Assembly (NCBI RefSeq): GCF_009834185.1 | Contig: NZ_CP047173.1 | Span: 4,230,750-4,294,749, forward strand | Direction of reading: 5' to 3' | Source: Rathayibacter sp. VKM Ac-2760 | GTDB taxonomy: Bacteria > Actinomycetota > Actinomycetes > Actinomycetales > Microbacteriaceae | Length of the DNA stretch: 64,000 nucleotides | In this document: piece by piece, positions 8,429 to 15,705 of the stretch | Layout: each line of letters begins with the position of its first letter | Numbering within the stretch: the stretch's first letter is position 1 | The notes under the pieces: generated by a model | Databases searched by the model: none | Seen by the model: only the letters and a program-made list of their open reading frames with translations | What the model was told of the DNA's origin: nothing | Program-made: the position numbers and the translations under genes

Positions 8429-9625
8429 ATGCCGACCGCTCTGCTCCCTCCCGCCGACACGACCGCGCCGCCCTCCTCCGGCCGAGGAGTCTCGGTCACC
8501 TGGTGGTACACCCTCGTCTCGGCCGGCTCGTTCGTCCTCGCGGTCCTGTTCGTCTGGGCCGTGCCGCTGCTGGTCGGCGGGTCGGAGCCGTGGCGCCCGG
8601 CCGTCTACCTCCTCGGCGCCGCGGTCTGGACGGCGGTCTTCGCCGCCGCCGCGCTCCGCTACCGCCGGGCCGACCGGGACGCCGCCCTCCGCCTCGACGT
8701 GCGCGCCGCCGGTGTCGCCGCACTGGGTCTCGGGGGCGCCGCGGCGGCCGGCGTCGCGGCGGGGAGCCTCACCCTGCCGCTCTCGCTCGCCTTCGTCCTC
8801 GTCGTCGTGCTGCCGTGGGGGCGCGGGATCCGCTGGCGGGTCACCGCGTTCCTCACCGTGCTGCTCGCGATCTGCGCCTGGCTCGAGCACGACCGCGCGA
8901 CCGGCGGCGGCCCGCTCTCGCTCGCGCCCGGCGCCGCCTCGGTCCTCTTCGCGTTCGCGGCCGCGCTGCCCCTCGCGATCGTGAGCATGCTCTGGTGGTG
9001 GGACATCGTCCGCGAGCTCGACCGGGCGCGGGCGGCGGAGGGGCGGCTCGCGGCCGCGCAGGAGCGGCTGATCCTCGCCGGTGACGTGCACGACCTGCAG
9101 GGGCACCATCTGCAGGTGATCGCCCTGCAGCTCGAGCTGGCCGAGCGGCTGCTCCGCGACGATCCGGACGGCGCGCTGGAGCAGCTCCGCGCGGCGCAGC
9201 GCTCGGTCGACGGCGCGCGCACCGGCACCCGCGAGCTGGCGACCCGCTTCCGCAGCGTCTCGCTCGCCGACGAGCTCGCGAACGCCGCCGACCTGCTCCG
9301 CTCGGCGGGGCTGCGGGTCGAGCTGGCCGTCGATCCCGACGCGGATCGGGCGCCCGCCGACGTGCTCGGGCCGGTCGTCCGCGAGAGCACGACCAACATC
9401 CTCAAGCACGGAGGCGGCGAGTCCGCGCGGCTGCGGCTGGCGCGCGAGGCGGAGTCGTGGCGGTTCCAGGCCGTGAACGACGTGCCGGACGGGGCCGAGG
9501 CCGGCACCGGCTCCGGCGTCCTCGGCATGACCGAGCGGATCGAGCGCGCCGGCGGCACCCTGCACACGCGGGCGGCGCGCCGCTCCTTCGAGCTGGACGC
9601 TCGCCTGCCGGGTGGTGCCGCGTGA
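8429..9625 (+). CDS. Sensor histidine kinase, NarL-partner (HisKA_3) type
   Basis: 398 aa. About five to six transmembrane helices (25-190), a short coiled-coil, then the HisKA_3 dimerisation helix with the phospho-accepting H221 (VHDLQGHH) and a HATPase domain with N-box N323 (RESTTNILKHGGG) and G-box (GSGVLGM). The layout is that of DesK-like kinases which sense membrane state. The ATG at 8429 is preceded only by a TAGCCT -10-like hexamer at 8416, so the mRNA is probably leaderless. Its stop overlaps the regulator start by GTGA. The signal is unknown. Confidence 0.88.
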   Translation: MPTALLPPADTTAPPSSGRGVSVTWWYTLVSAGSFVLAVLFVWAVPLLVGGSEPWRPAVYLLGAAVWTAVFAAAALRYRRADRDAALRLDVRAAGVAALGLGGAAAAGVAAGSLTLPLSLAFVLVVVLPWGRGIRWRVTAFLTVLLAICAWLEHDRATGGGPLSLAPGAASVLFAFAAALPLAIVSMLWWWDIVRELDRARAAEGRLAAAQERLILAGDVHDLQGHHLQVIALQLELAERLLRDDPDGALEQLRAAQRSVDGARTGTRELATRFRSVSLADELANAADLLRSAGLRVELAVDPDADRAPADVLGPVVRESTTNILKHGGGESARLRLAREAESWRFQAVNDVPDGAEAGTGSGVLGMTERIERAGGTLHTRAARRSFELDARLPGGAA

Positions 9626-10224
9626 TCCGGGTGCTCCTCGCCGACGACGAGGACATGATCCGGACCGCCCTCGCCGCCCTGCTGCGCCTGGAGTCCGACC
9701 TCGAGATCGTCGGCGAGTGCCGCGACGGAGCGGAGGCGGTCGCCGAGGCCGTGCGCCTCGAGCCGGACGTCTGCCTCTTCGACGTCGAGATGCCCGGCAT
9801 GGACGGCATCGAGGCGGCGGAGCGACTGCGCCGCGTCTCGGCGACCCGCGTCATCGTGGTCACCCGGCACGCCCGGCCCGGGGTGCTGCGCCGCGCGCTG
9901 GCCGTCGGGGTCAGCGGCTTCCTGCCGAAGTCACGGCGGGTGGAGGACGTGGCGGAGGTGATCCGCCAGGTCGCCGCCGGCCGCCGCTACGTCGATCCCG
10001 AGATCGCCGCCGACGCCCTGGCGAGCTCGCGCAGCCCGCTCACCGACCGCGAGCTCGAGGTGCTCAGCGCCGGCTCGCGCGGCGAGACCACCGGCGAGAT
10101 CGGCAAGGCGCTGCACCTGTCCGCCGGCACCGTGCGCAACCACGTCTCGTCGATCCTGCGCAAGCTCGACGTCGACACCCGCCAGCGCGCCGTGATCGAG
10201 GCCCGCGAGAACGGCTGGATCTGA
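9622..10224 (+). CDS. NarL/LuxR-type response regulator
   Basis: 200 aa from the GTG that overlaps the kinase stop (GTGA). The receiver domain (1-118) carries the acidic pair DDE at 8-10, the phospho-acceptor D54 and K at FLPKS; the C-terminal LuxR-type HTH (about 135-198) has LTDRELEVL and GTVRNHVSSIL. It pairs with the adjacent kinase and resembles DesR. Targets are not visible; no nearby gene has a shared operator that I can see. Confidence 0.9.
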   Translation: MIRVLLADDEDMIRTALAALLRLESDLEIVGECRDGAEAVAEAVRLEPDVCLFDVEMPGMDGIEAAERLRRVSATRVIVVTRHARPGVLRRALAVGVSGFLPKSRRVEDVAEVIRQVAAGRRYVDPEIAADALASSRSPLTDRELEVLSAGSRGETTGEIGKALHLSAGTVRNHVSSILRKLDVDTRQRAVIEARENGWI

Positions 10225-10245
10225 CGCCCCCCCGCACGGCGGGAG

Positions 10246-10351
10246 GGTGCTGTCCGATCTGCAGGCGATCCGGCCCGCCACCCCGCGGCCGACGCGGCGG
10301 AAACAGCATCCCCGCGCGGATCTCCTGCAGATCGAACGCAGGACACCCCCG
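10246..10351. repeat. Imperfect inverted repeat between convergent genes
   Basis: Left arm around 10246-10273 (gtccgatctgcaggcgatccgg) and right arm around 10317-10350 are inverted copies sharing CGATCTGCAGG-GATCCG with small gaps. They flank about 45 bp and sit between the ends of the response regulator and aldehyde dehydrogenase genes, where a bidirectional terminator or a single-copy repeat unit would be expected. Confidence 0.45.
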
Positions 10352-10355
10352 AGAC

Positions 10356-11807
10356 TCAGAGCGCGACGACCACGCTCTTCAGCTCGCAGAACGAGCGCAG
10401 CGCCTCCTCGCCCAGGTCGCGCCCCATCCCCGACTCCCCCACCCCGCCGAACGACAGCGCCGGGTCGAACAGGTTGTACGTGTTGACCCACACCGTGCCC
10501 GCGCGCAGCCGCCGCCCGAGACGGTGCGCCCGCGACAGATCGCGAGTCCACACTCCGGCGGCGAGCCCGTAGGTCTGGTCGTTCGCCAGCGAGACCGCCT
10601 CGTCCTCGTCCTCGAACGGGATGATCCCGACGACCGGCCCGAAGATCTCCTCCCGCGCGATCGTCATCGTGTTGCTGACGCCCGTGAAGAGCGTCGGCTC
10701 GACGTAGTAGCCCGGCCGGTCCGGCACTCCGCCGCCGACAGCGACGACCGCGCCCTCCGCCTCGCCCTGCGCGATGTAGCCGAGCACCTGCTGCCGCTGC
10801 TCCTCGGACACCAGCGGCCCGACGGTCACGCCGCCGGCCAGCCCGTCGCCGAGCGCGACCTTCCGCACCGCCGCGGTCAGCCGCTCCGTCATCTCCTCCA
10901 GGATCGAGCGCTGCACCAGCAGCCGGCTGCCCGCCGTGCACATCTGGCCGGAGTGGCCGAATGACGCCCGCATCGCGGTCAGCACCACGGCGTCCAGGTC
11001 CGCGTCCTCGAACACGATGTTCGGGCTCTTGCCGCCGAGCTCCAGGGTCAGCCGGGTGAAGTCCTCGCTCGCGGCCCGCATCACCTTCCGGCCCACCTCG
11101 GTGCTGCCGGTGAAGGAGACCTTGCTGACCAGCGGGTTCTCGGTGAGCGCCGCGCCGACCCGCCCGTCGCCGGTGAGCACGTTGACGACTCCGGCGGGGA
11201 CCCCGGCCTCCTCGCAGATCGCCGCGAGGCGCAGCATCGTCAGCGGAGTCTGCTCCGCCGGCTTCACGACCACGGTGCAGCCCGCGGCGAGCGCCGGCGC
11301 CAGCTTGAAGCTCGCCGTCATGATCGGGAAGTTCCACGGCAGGATCAGCGCCGCGACGCCGACCGGCTCGAGCGTCGTGTAGACGTGGTGCTGCGCATCG
11401 ACGGGCACGACGGTGCCGGTCAGCCGCGAGGGCGCGCCGGCGTAGTAGCGGAAGACGCGGGCCGAGGTCGCCGTGTCGGCGCGCGAGCGCTCGATCGGCT
11501 TGCCGTTGTCGCGGGTCTCGAGCACCGCGAGCTCCTCGAGGCGCTCCTCGATCAGGTCGGCGATGCGGTTCAGGATGCGGCTGCGGTCGTGCGGGCTCAT
11601 CCCGCTCCAGCGGGCGTCGTCGTGCGCGCGGCGGGCGGCGGTGACGGCCGCCTCGATCTCGGCGGGGCCGGCCTGCGGGACGCGGGTGAGCAGCTCCTCC
11701 GTCGCGGGGTCGACGATGTCGAGCAGCTCGGCGCCGTCGGGCGCGAGCCAGGCGCCGTCGACGAGGAAGGGCTCGATCGGCGCGAGGGGGGCGAGCGTGT
11801 CTCTCAT
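10356..11807 (-). CDS. NAD(P)+-dependent aldehyde dehydrogenase
   Basis: 483 aa, normal length for the superfamily. Catalytic residues are present: N159 (PWNFP), E256 (LTLELGGKSP) and nucleophile C290 (GHSGQMC). The cofactor-binding FTGST motif is at 232-236. It oxidises an aldehyde to the acid; the substrate cannot be read from sequence. It lies 83 bp downstream of the phosphotriesterase-like gene on the same strand, so the two may act on one compound. Confidence 0.9.
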   Translation of the reverse strand: MRDTLAPLAPIEPFLVDGAWLAPDGAELLDIVDPATEELLTRVPQAGPAEIEAAVTAARRAHDDARWSGMSPHDRSRILNRIADLIEERLEELAVLETRDNGKPIERSRADTATSARVFRYYAGAPSRLTGTVVPVDAQHHVYTTLEPVGVAALILPWNFPIMTASFKLAPALAAGCTVVVKPAEQTPLTMLRLAAICEEAGVPAGVVNVLTGDGRVGAALTENPLVSKVSFTGSTEVGRKVMRAASEDFTRLTLELGGKSPNIVFEDADLDAVVLTAMRASFGHSGQMCTAGSRLLVQRSILEEMTERLTAAVRKVALGDGLAGGVTVGPLVSEEQRQQVLGYIAQGEAEGAVVAVGGGVPDRPGYYVEPTLFTGVSNTMTIAREEIFGPVVGIIPFEDEDEAVSLANDQTYGLAAGVWTRDLSRAHRLGRRLRAGTVWVNTYNLFDPALSFGGVGESGMGRDLGEEALRSFCELKSVVVAL

Positions 11808-11862
11808 GGGGTCTGCGTCTCTCTCATCGGTGGGGCCGTTCGTCGTGGACAGCGGGAGTCGT

Positions 11863-11903
11863 TCAGGGCCGGTCGGTCAGGGCCGGTCGTTCAGGGCCGG
11901 TCG
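11863..11903. repeat. 14-bp tandem repeat covering a stop codon, three units
   Basis: TCAGGGCCGGTCG recurs at 11863, 11877 and 11891 (period 14). The copy at 11891 contains the stop codon of the phosphotriesterase-like gene, so the last codons and stop are triplicated downstream of it. Confidence 0.85.
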
Positions 11904-12907
11904 AGCAGGCGGGCCGGCTCGTCGACGCTCATCCGGTGCAGCACGTCGTCGGCCACGCCGAGCGCGCGCAGCCCGGGCAGGACCCGCGCGGAGAGGTGGT
12001 CGAAGCCGTGCCCGCCGAAACGGCGCAGCTGCCCCTTCGTCCAGGTGCTGTGCCCGAGCACCCAGCGGATGCCGGGGTCGGTGCCGAGCAGCTCCAGCAG
12101 CGCGTCCAGGCGCTGCGGGTCGCTCGCGTTGCGGATCCGGCCGACGTGCGCGCCCTCGTTGCCGAAGCAGAGCTCCAGTACGGCGCCGGCCGCGCCGAGG
12201 TCACGGAGGTAGGGCAGGTCGAGGAACTCGTCGACGGTGCTGAACACGACGCGGCCGGGATCCGCTCCCTCGGCGACGACGTGCGCGAGCACCTCGAGCC
12301 CGTTGCGGGCGTCGGCGGCGAGCCGGACGGTGATCGCGGAGCCCGTGGCGGCGGCGGCGCGCGCGGCGGCCGTGAGGCTGATCCGCTCCTGCTCACCCTC
12401 CGGAGTCGCGAAGGCGCCGGTCGTGCCCATCAGGCCGAGCAGCCCCGCGCGGTAGGTCGTGCCGGGGATCGCCTCCGTCAGCGCGCGGGTGAAGAGCGCG
12501 GTGCGGCCGTCGAGGTCGAGCGCGAGGTACCACTCGGGCAGCAGCCGCGGGAGGTAGGCGCCGTAGCCGGCGACGATCGCGACCCCCGATTGCGCGGACA
12601 GCTCGGGCAGTCGGGCGTGGTCGGGTCCGAAGCCGAGCGAGCTGAGGTCGACGGCGGCGGCGAGCCCGCCGGTCGCTCCGGCGCGCAGCTCGTCGGCGAG
12701 CAGCTCGACGTCGTCGAGGCGGAGGTTGTCGGCGAGCGCGAGCTGGCTCCAGCGCAAGGCGGCCGCGAGCTCGGCGGTGACGGGGGCGTCCGGGTCGAGC
12801 GCCTCGACGCCGGGGCGCTGCAGCGCGCTCGCGTCGGTCAGCAGGTGCTCGTGCATCGAGACCGCGCCGAGGCTCTCGACCGGACCGAGGACCGTCTGGA
12901 TCGCCAT
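11891..12907 (-). CDS. Phosphotriesterase-family (amidohydrolase fold) protein with degenerate metal site
   Basis: 338 aa from the ATG at 12907, chosen because GGGAGG lies 6 bases upstream; an upstream in-frame start at 12928 adds 7 residues. The fold-specific patterns of PTE/PHP proteins are visible end to end: MHEHLL (H19, H21), the AGLLGLMGTTG strand, and the C-terminal FGGHGFDHLSARVLPGLRALGV. Compared with E. coli PHP, the bridging Glu/Lys (AEIGTS) is replaced by Leu, the His of STHTS and of GHCD are lost (TVRLA; STVDE) and the last Asp (SMD) is Ser. Only the first HxH pair remains. It may be a pseudoenzyme or act with a single metal. Upstream is a strong palindrome. Confidence 0.75.
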   Translation of the reverse strand: MAIQTVLGPVESLGAVSMHEHLLTDASALQRPGVEALDPDAPVTAELAAALRWSQLALADNLRLDDVELLADELRAGATGGLAAAVDLSSLGFGPDHARLPELSAQSGVAIVAGYGAYLPRLLPEWYLALDLDGRTALFTRALTEAIPGTTYRAGLLGLMGTTGAFATPEGEQERISLTAAARAAAATGSAITVRLAADARNGLEVLAHVVAEGADPGRVVFSTVDEFLDLPYLRDLGAAGAVLELCFGNEGAHVGRIRNASDPQRLDALLELLGTDPGIRWVLGHSTWTKGQLRRFGGHGFDHLSARVLPGLRALGVADDVLHRMSVDEPARLLDRP

Positions 12908-12935
12908 GCGTCGCCTCCCGCGCGACACCCTGTCG

Positions 12936-12966
12936 CTGGATCCAATATAGAGCGGTATGGATCCAG
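12936..12966. promoter_or_regulatory. Palindromic operator candidate (CTGGATCCA / TGGATCCAG)
   Basis: Perfect 9-bp inverted arms at 12936-12944 and 12958-12966 around a 13-bp AT-rich spacer; flanking GTCGC/GCGAC extends the dyad after a 2-bp slip. It sits 29 bp upstream of the phosphotriesterase-like start. Each arm is itself nearly palindromic (TGGATCCA), a form often bound by GntR-family regulators; no such gene is adjacent. Confidence 0.6.
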
Positions 12967-13027
12967 AAGCGACGTGTCGGTACTCTCCCAGCCTCGCGCT
13001 CGCGGTCCCTGAGTAGAATCGCAGACA

Positions 13028-13147
13028 GCAAGGGGAGTACTCCCGACTGCGGTGAGCCCGTCATTACGGACGCGAATGAGCGTCCCGGGCCATCGGCTCC
13101 GCCACCACCTCCGAGAGGTCGCGGCCGGAGTGGAGGAGACCTTGGTC
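13028..13147 (+). ncRNA. yybP-ykoY Mn2+ riboswitch
   Basis: The leader of the TerC gene carries both conserved parts of the yybP-ykoY motif: GGGGAGTA at 13032-13039 and GGAGGAGACCTTGG at 13132-13145, which together form the Mn2+ pocket, with GTCATTACGG and several pairing segments between. A TAGAAT -10 hexamer at 13014 places the transcript start just before it. High Mn2+ is expected to raise expression of the downstream exporter. Confidence 0.82.
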
Positions 13148-13176
13148 CCTCATCGACCCACCCCTTGGAGCACTCC

Positions 13177-14214
13177 GTGCAGATCACTCCCGTCATCTGG
13201 CTGATCACCATCGCCGTGACGATCGCCTTCTTCGTCTACGAGTTCTTCGCGCACGTGCGGAAGCCCCACGAGCCGACCATCGCCGAGTCCGCCCGCTGGT
13301 CGGCCTTCTACATCGGCCTCGCGCTGCTCTTCGGCGTCGGGATCGGCTTCGTCGCCGACTGGCGCTACGGCGGCGAGTACTTCGCCGGCTATCTCACCGA
13401 GAAGGCGCTGTCGCTCGACAACCTCTTCCTCTTCCTGATCATCATGACCGGCTTCGCGGTGCCGAAGATCTATCAGCAGAAGGTGCTGATGATCGGCATC
13501 GTCATCGCGCTGATCATGCGCGGCGGCTTCATCGCGGTCGGCGCGGCGCTGATCGAGAACTTCTCCTGGGTCTTCTACCTCTTCGGCGCCCTGCTCTTCG
13601 TGCTGGCCTATCAGCAGATCAAGGGCGACCACGGCGACCCCTCGAACAACGCCTTCATGCGCCTGGTGCGCCGCGTCCTCCCCGTCACCGACGAGTACCA
13701 CGGCGACAGGCTGACCGTGAAGAAGGACGGCCGCCGCTTCGTCACCCCGATGCTGCTGACCATCGTCGCCATCGGCTTCATCGACCTGGTCTTCGCTCTC
13801 GACTCGATCCCCGCCATCTACGGACTGACCAACGAGGCCTACATCGTCTTCACCGCGAACGCCTTCGCGCTGATGGGCCTGCGCCAGCTGTTCTTCCTGA
13901 TCGGCGGCCTGCTCGAGCGCCTCGTCTACCTCAGCCAGGGCCTGGCCGTCATCCTCGGCTTCATCGCCGTGAAGCTCGTCTTCCACGCCCTGCACGTCAA
14001 CGAGGTCCCCTTCATCAACGGCGGCGAGCCGCTGCTCTGGGTCCCCGAGATCCCGATCTGGTTCTCCCTCACCTTCATCGGCTCGACCATCGCCGTCGCC
14101 ACGATCGCCAGCCTCCTGAAGACCCGCGGCGACCGCTCCAAGTCCGACCGCGCCACCGTCCAGGACACCCCCCTGGAGACCCCCGCCGATGTCCCCTCCC
14201 ACCCCGAGCGCTGA
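13177..14214 (+). CDS. TerC/Alx-family integral membrane metal exporter
   Basis: 345 aa, about nine transmembrane helices. The two family signatures are intact: KALSLDNLF (about residue 72-80) and FALDSIPAIYG (about 204-214), whose acidic residues bind the metal. TerC/Alx proteins protect against Mn2+ excess, and the Mn2+ riboswitch directly upstream fits this better than tellurite resistance. The GTG at 13177 follows TTGGAG at a normal distance; a TTG 12 bp upstream is the alternative. The C-terminal 25 residues are a charged cytoplasmic tail. Confidence 0.92.
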   Translation: MQITPVIWLITIAVTIAFFVYEFFAHVRKPHEPTIAESARWSAFYIGLALLFGVGIGFVADWRYGGEYFAGYLTEKALSLDNLFLFLIIMTGFAVPKIYQQKVLMIGIVIALIMRGGFIAVGAALIENFSWVFYLFGALLFVLAYQQIKGDHGDPSNNAFMRLVRRVLPVTDEYHGDRLTVKKDGRRFVTPMLLTIVAIGFIDLVFALDSIPAIYGLTNEAYIVFTANAFALMGLRQLFFLIGGLLERLVYLSQGLAVILGFIAVKLVFHALHVNEVPFINGGEPLLWVPEIPIWFSLTFIGSTIAVATIASLLKTRGDRSKSDRATVQDTPLETPADVPSHPER

Positions 14215-14224
14215 CCCCCCCTCC

Positions 14225-14283
14225 GCGAGATGCCACTTGTGCACGCGACACGCCGCAAAAGGCGGGCACAAGTGGCATCTCGC
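14225..14283. repeat. 59-bp perfect-stem hairpin element, copy 1
   Basis: 18-bp arms GCGAGATGCCACTTGTGC and its exact complement enclose a 23-bp loop that can pair further (CGCC/GGCG). It lies 11 bp after the TerC stop, in the gap between convergent genes. A second copy is at 15636. Confidence 0.92.
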
Positions 14284-14319
14284 AGCAGCTCGCCGTGCTG
14301 ACCGAGGAGCGCCCCCCCT

Positions 14320-14445
14320 TGCTGATCGAGTAGCCCGCACAGCGGGCGTATCGAGATCCCCCACCGTCAGAACGCAGGTCTGCAGACCCGCCCTCCCGGG
14401 GACGCCGGGTCTCGATACGCCCCTCCGGGGCTACCCGACCAGCAT
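14320..14445. repeat. 126-bp palindromic intergenic repeat, copy C
   Basis: Same length, ends and CTGCAG centre as the copies at 7427 and 7595. An extra right-end fragment (CTCCGGGGCTACTCGACCA) follows at about 14453-14471. With the hairpin at 14225 it fills the gap between TerC and the nucleotidyltransferase gene. Confidence 0.9.
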
Positions 14446-14511
14446 GAATCCCCCTCCGGGGCTACTCGACCACCACGGCCTGCACGCGGCCGACTCCAGC
14501 CCTCCGTGAGG

Positions 14512-15060
14512 TCAACTCCCCGCCCCGTAGGCGCGCAGAAAGGCACGGACGACGACCCTCCGCGCCTCCGCGAGACGCTCGTCGCTGATCGCCTCGAAGC
14601 GCTCGAGCAGCACGGCGGGTTCGATCAACGACGCCCCGATGAGGGCGTCGACGAACTCTCGATCCTTGATGTCGTTGCGCCCGAGCTTCGCGGCGCAGAG
14701 GTCATGCGGATCGAGACACAGACCGACCGATCCCTCCGCGGTCTCGACCGTCACCACGCGCTCCGCCCAGCCGACCGGCAGAAAGGCGGTGCGCACTCCC
14801 ACGCCCTGGATGTAGAAGCCGTGCTCCTCGTCGAACGGCGACCACTCCCCGGCAGCGGCATCGATCAGCGTCGCGAGGGACTCCTGCTCGTCGTCCCGGA
14901 GCGGTGCGATGTCGACCTCGTGCGACAGGGTCGCCCGGGCGGGCAGGCGGTCCTCGGAGTAGCTGCCGAGGATCGACTGCGACCCGATCACCAGGACGCG
15001 GTCCTGCTGCACGATCTGAGCGGCGGTCGCGATGGCGAGCTCCAGCTCCCCACGATTCAC
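14512..15060 (-). CDS. Nucleotidyltransferase-fold protein, DUF6036/AbiEii-like (toxin candidate)
   Basis: 182 aa from a GTG overlapping the stop of the upstream XRE gene (GTGA). The N-terminus has the minimal nucleotidyltransferase signature: VIGSQSILGS (G26, S27) followed by EVDI (E48, D50), with the spacing of DUF6036-type proteins. The middle has GVGVRTAFLPVGW and VCLDPHDLCAAKL..GRNDIKDREFV, typical of the family. Related enzymes are the toxic half of AbiE-like and MenT-like systems. Tight coupling to a DNA-binding partner supports a toxin-antitoxin or phage-defence role, which remains inferred. Confidence 0.72.
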   Translation of the reverse strand: MNRGELELAIATAAQIVQQDRVLVIGSQSILGSYSEDRLPARATLSHEVDIAPLRDDEQESLATLIDAAAGEWSPFDEEHGFYIQGVGVRTAFLPVGWAERVVTVETAEGSVGLCLDPHDLCAAKLGRNDIKDREFVDALIGASLIEPAVLLERFEAISDERLAEARRVVVRAFLRAYGAGS

Positions 15061-15569
15061 GAGACGGCCCGACCGATCGCCCGGAGGCGCTCCTCCTCGT
15101 CCAGCACGCCGGCGAACGGCGAGACCTGACGCATCTCGATCGCCCGCGCGGAGGTGGACAGCATGACGTCCACGAGCCGGCCGATCTCCCGCCGCGCGGC
15201 CAGGTCCTCCCAGACGTCGAGCAGTGCGCCCGCTCCTCCGCGGACCCGGGTCCGCAGCCGTCGGACGTTCGCAGGGACGAGCGCGAGGACGGCGTCGGGA
15301 TCCTCGATGAGCCGCCCCGCCACCGAGCGATGCAGCTCCCGCGCGACACGGTCCTCGCGGCGCTCCGACTGCTGCGGCGCATGCTGCGACAGCTGCTCCG
15401 CAGAGACCGTCGTCCCCATCGCGGCGAGGGCCCTCTCGAGCGTCGCCGGGCGGAGGACTCCCCTCGCCTCCGACTGCTCCCACTGCGTCACCGCACTCGG
15501 CGCGACTCCGGCCCGCCGGGCGAGTTCGCGCACGCCGATGCCCATCCGCGTGCGCGTGACCTTGATCAT
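15057..15569 (-). CDS. XRE-family helix-turn-helix protein (antitoxin/regulator candidate)
   Basis: 170 aa from the ATG at 15569. An XRE HTH occupies about 10-52 (VRELARRAGVAPSAVTQWEQSE); the remainder is helical and includes a segment with many Arg residues. A perfect inverted repeat GTTCAGT/ACTGAAC lies 11 bp upstream of the start and is a natural autoregulatory operator. The gene is translationally coupled to the nucleotidyltransferase. A longer in-frame start at 15689 would read through the 59-bp hairpin and is rejected. Confidence 0.78.
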   Translation of the reverse strand: MIKVTRTRMGIGVRELARRAGVAPSAVTQWEQSEARGVLRPATLERALAAMGTTVSAEQLSQHAPQQSERREDRVARELHRSVAGRLIEDPDAVLALVPANVRRLRTRVRGGAGALLDVWEDLAARREIGRLVDVMLSTSARAIEMRQVSPFAGVLDEEERLRAIGRAVS

Positions 15570-15580
15570 CGGACCCCCCC

Positions 15581-15599
15581 GTTCAGTTCCCCACTGAAC
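15581..15599. promoter_or_regulatory. Autoregulatory operator candidate of the XRE/nucleotidyltransferase pair
   Basis: GTTCAGT-TCCCC-ACTGAAC: perfect 7-bp arms with a 5-bp spacer, centred 21 bp before the XRE start codon, overlapping the expected promoter or leader. Confidence 0.6.
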
Positions 15600-15635
15600 A
15601 CTACGCTCACGGGTGCAATGCCGCTCGCCACGGTC

Positions 15636-15694
15636 GCGAGATGCCACTTGTGCACGCGACACGCCGAGAAAGGCGTGCACAAGTGGCATCTCGC
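15636..15694. repeat. 59-bp perfect-stem hairpin element, copy 2
   Basis: Identical 18-bp arms to the copy at 14225; only three or four loop positions differ, and the inner stem is kept by compensation (ACGCC/GGCGT). It sits between the XRE promoter and the end of the GH127 gene, so the two copies bracket the two-gene module. Confidence 0.92.
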
Positions 15695-15705
15695 GGGCAG
15701 GCGCG

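Noticed and set aside
13165..13176. TTG start for TerC, 12 bp upstream of the GTG
   Set aside because: It would place the start inside the ribosome-binding site TTGGAG used for the GTG.
15570..15689. N-terminal extension of the XRE protein reading through the hairpin
   Set aside because: Same peptide is generated by the other hairpin copy in non-coding sequence; HTH starts normally at 15569.
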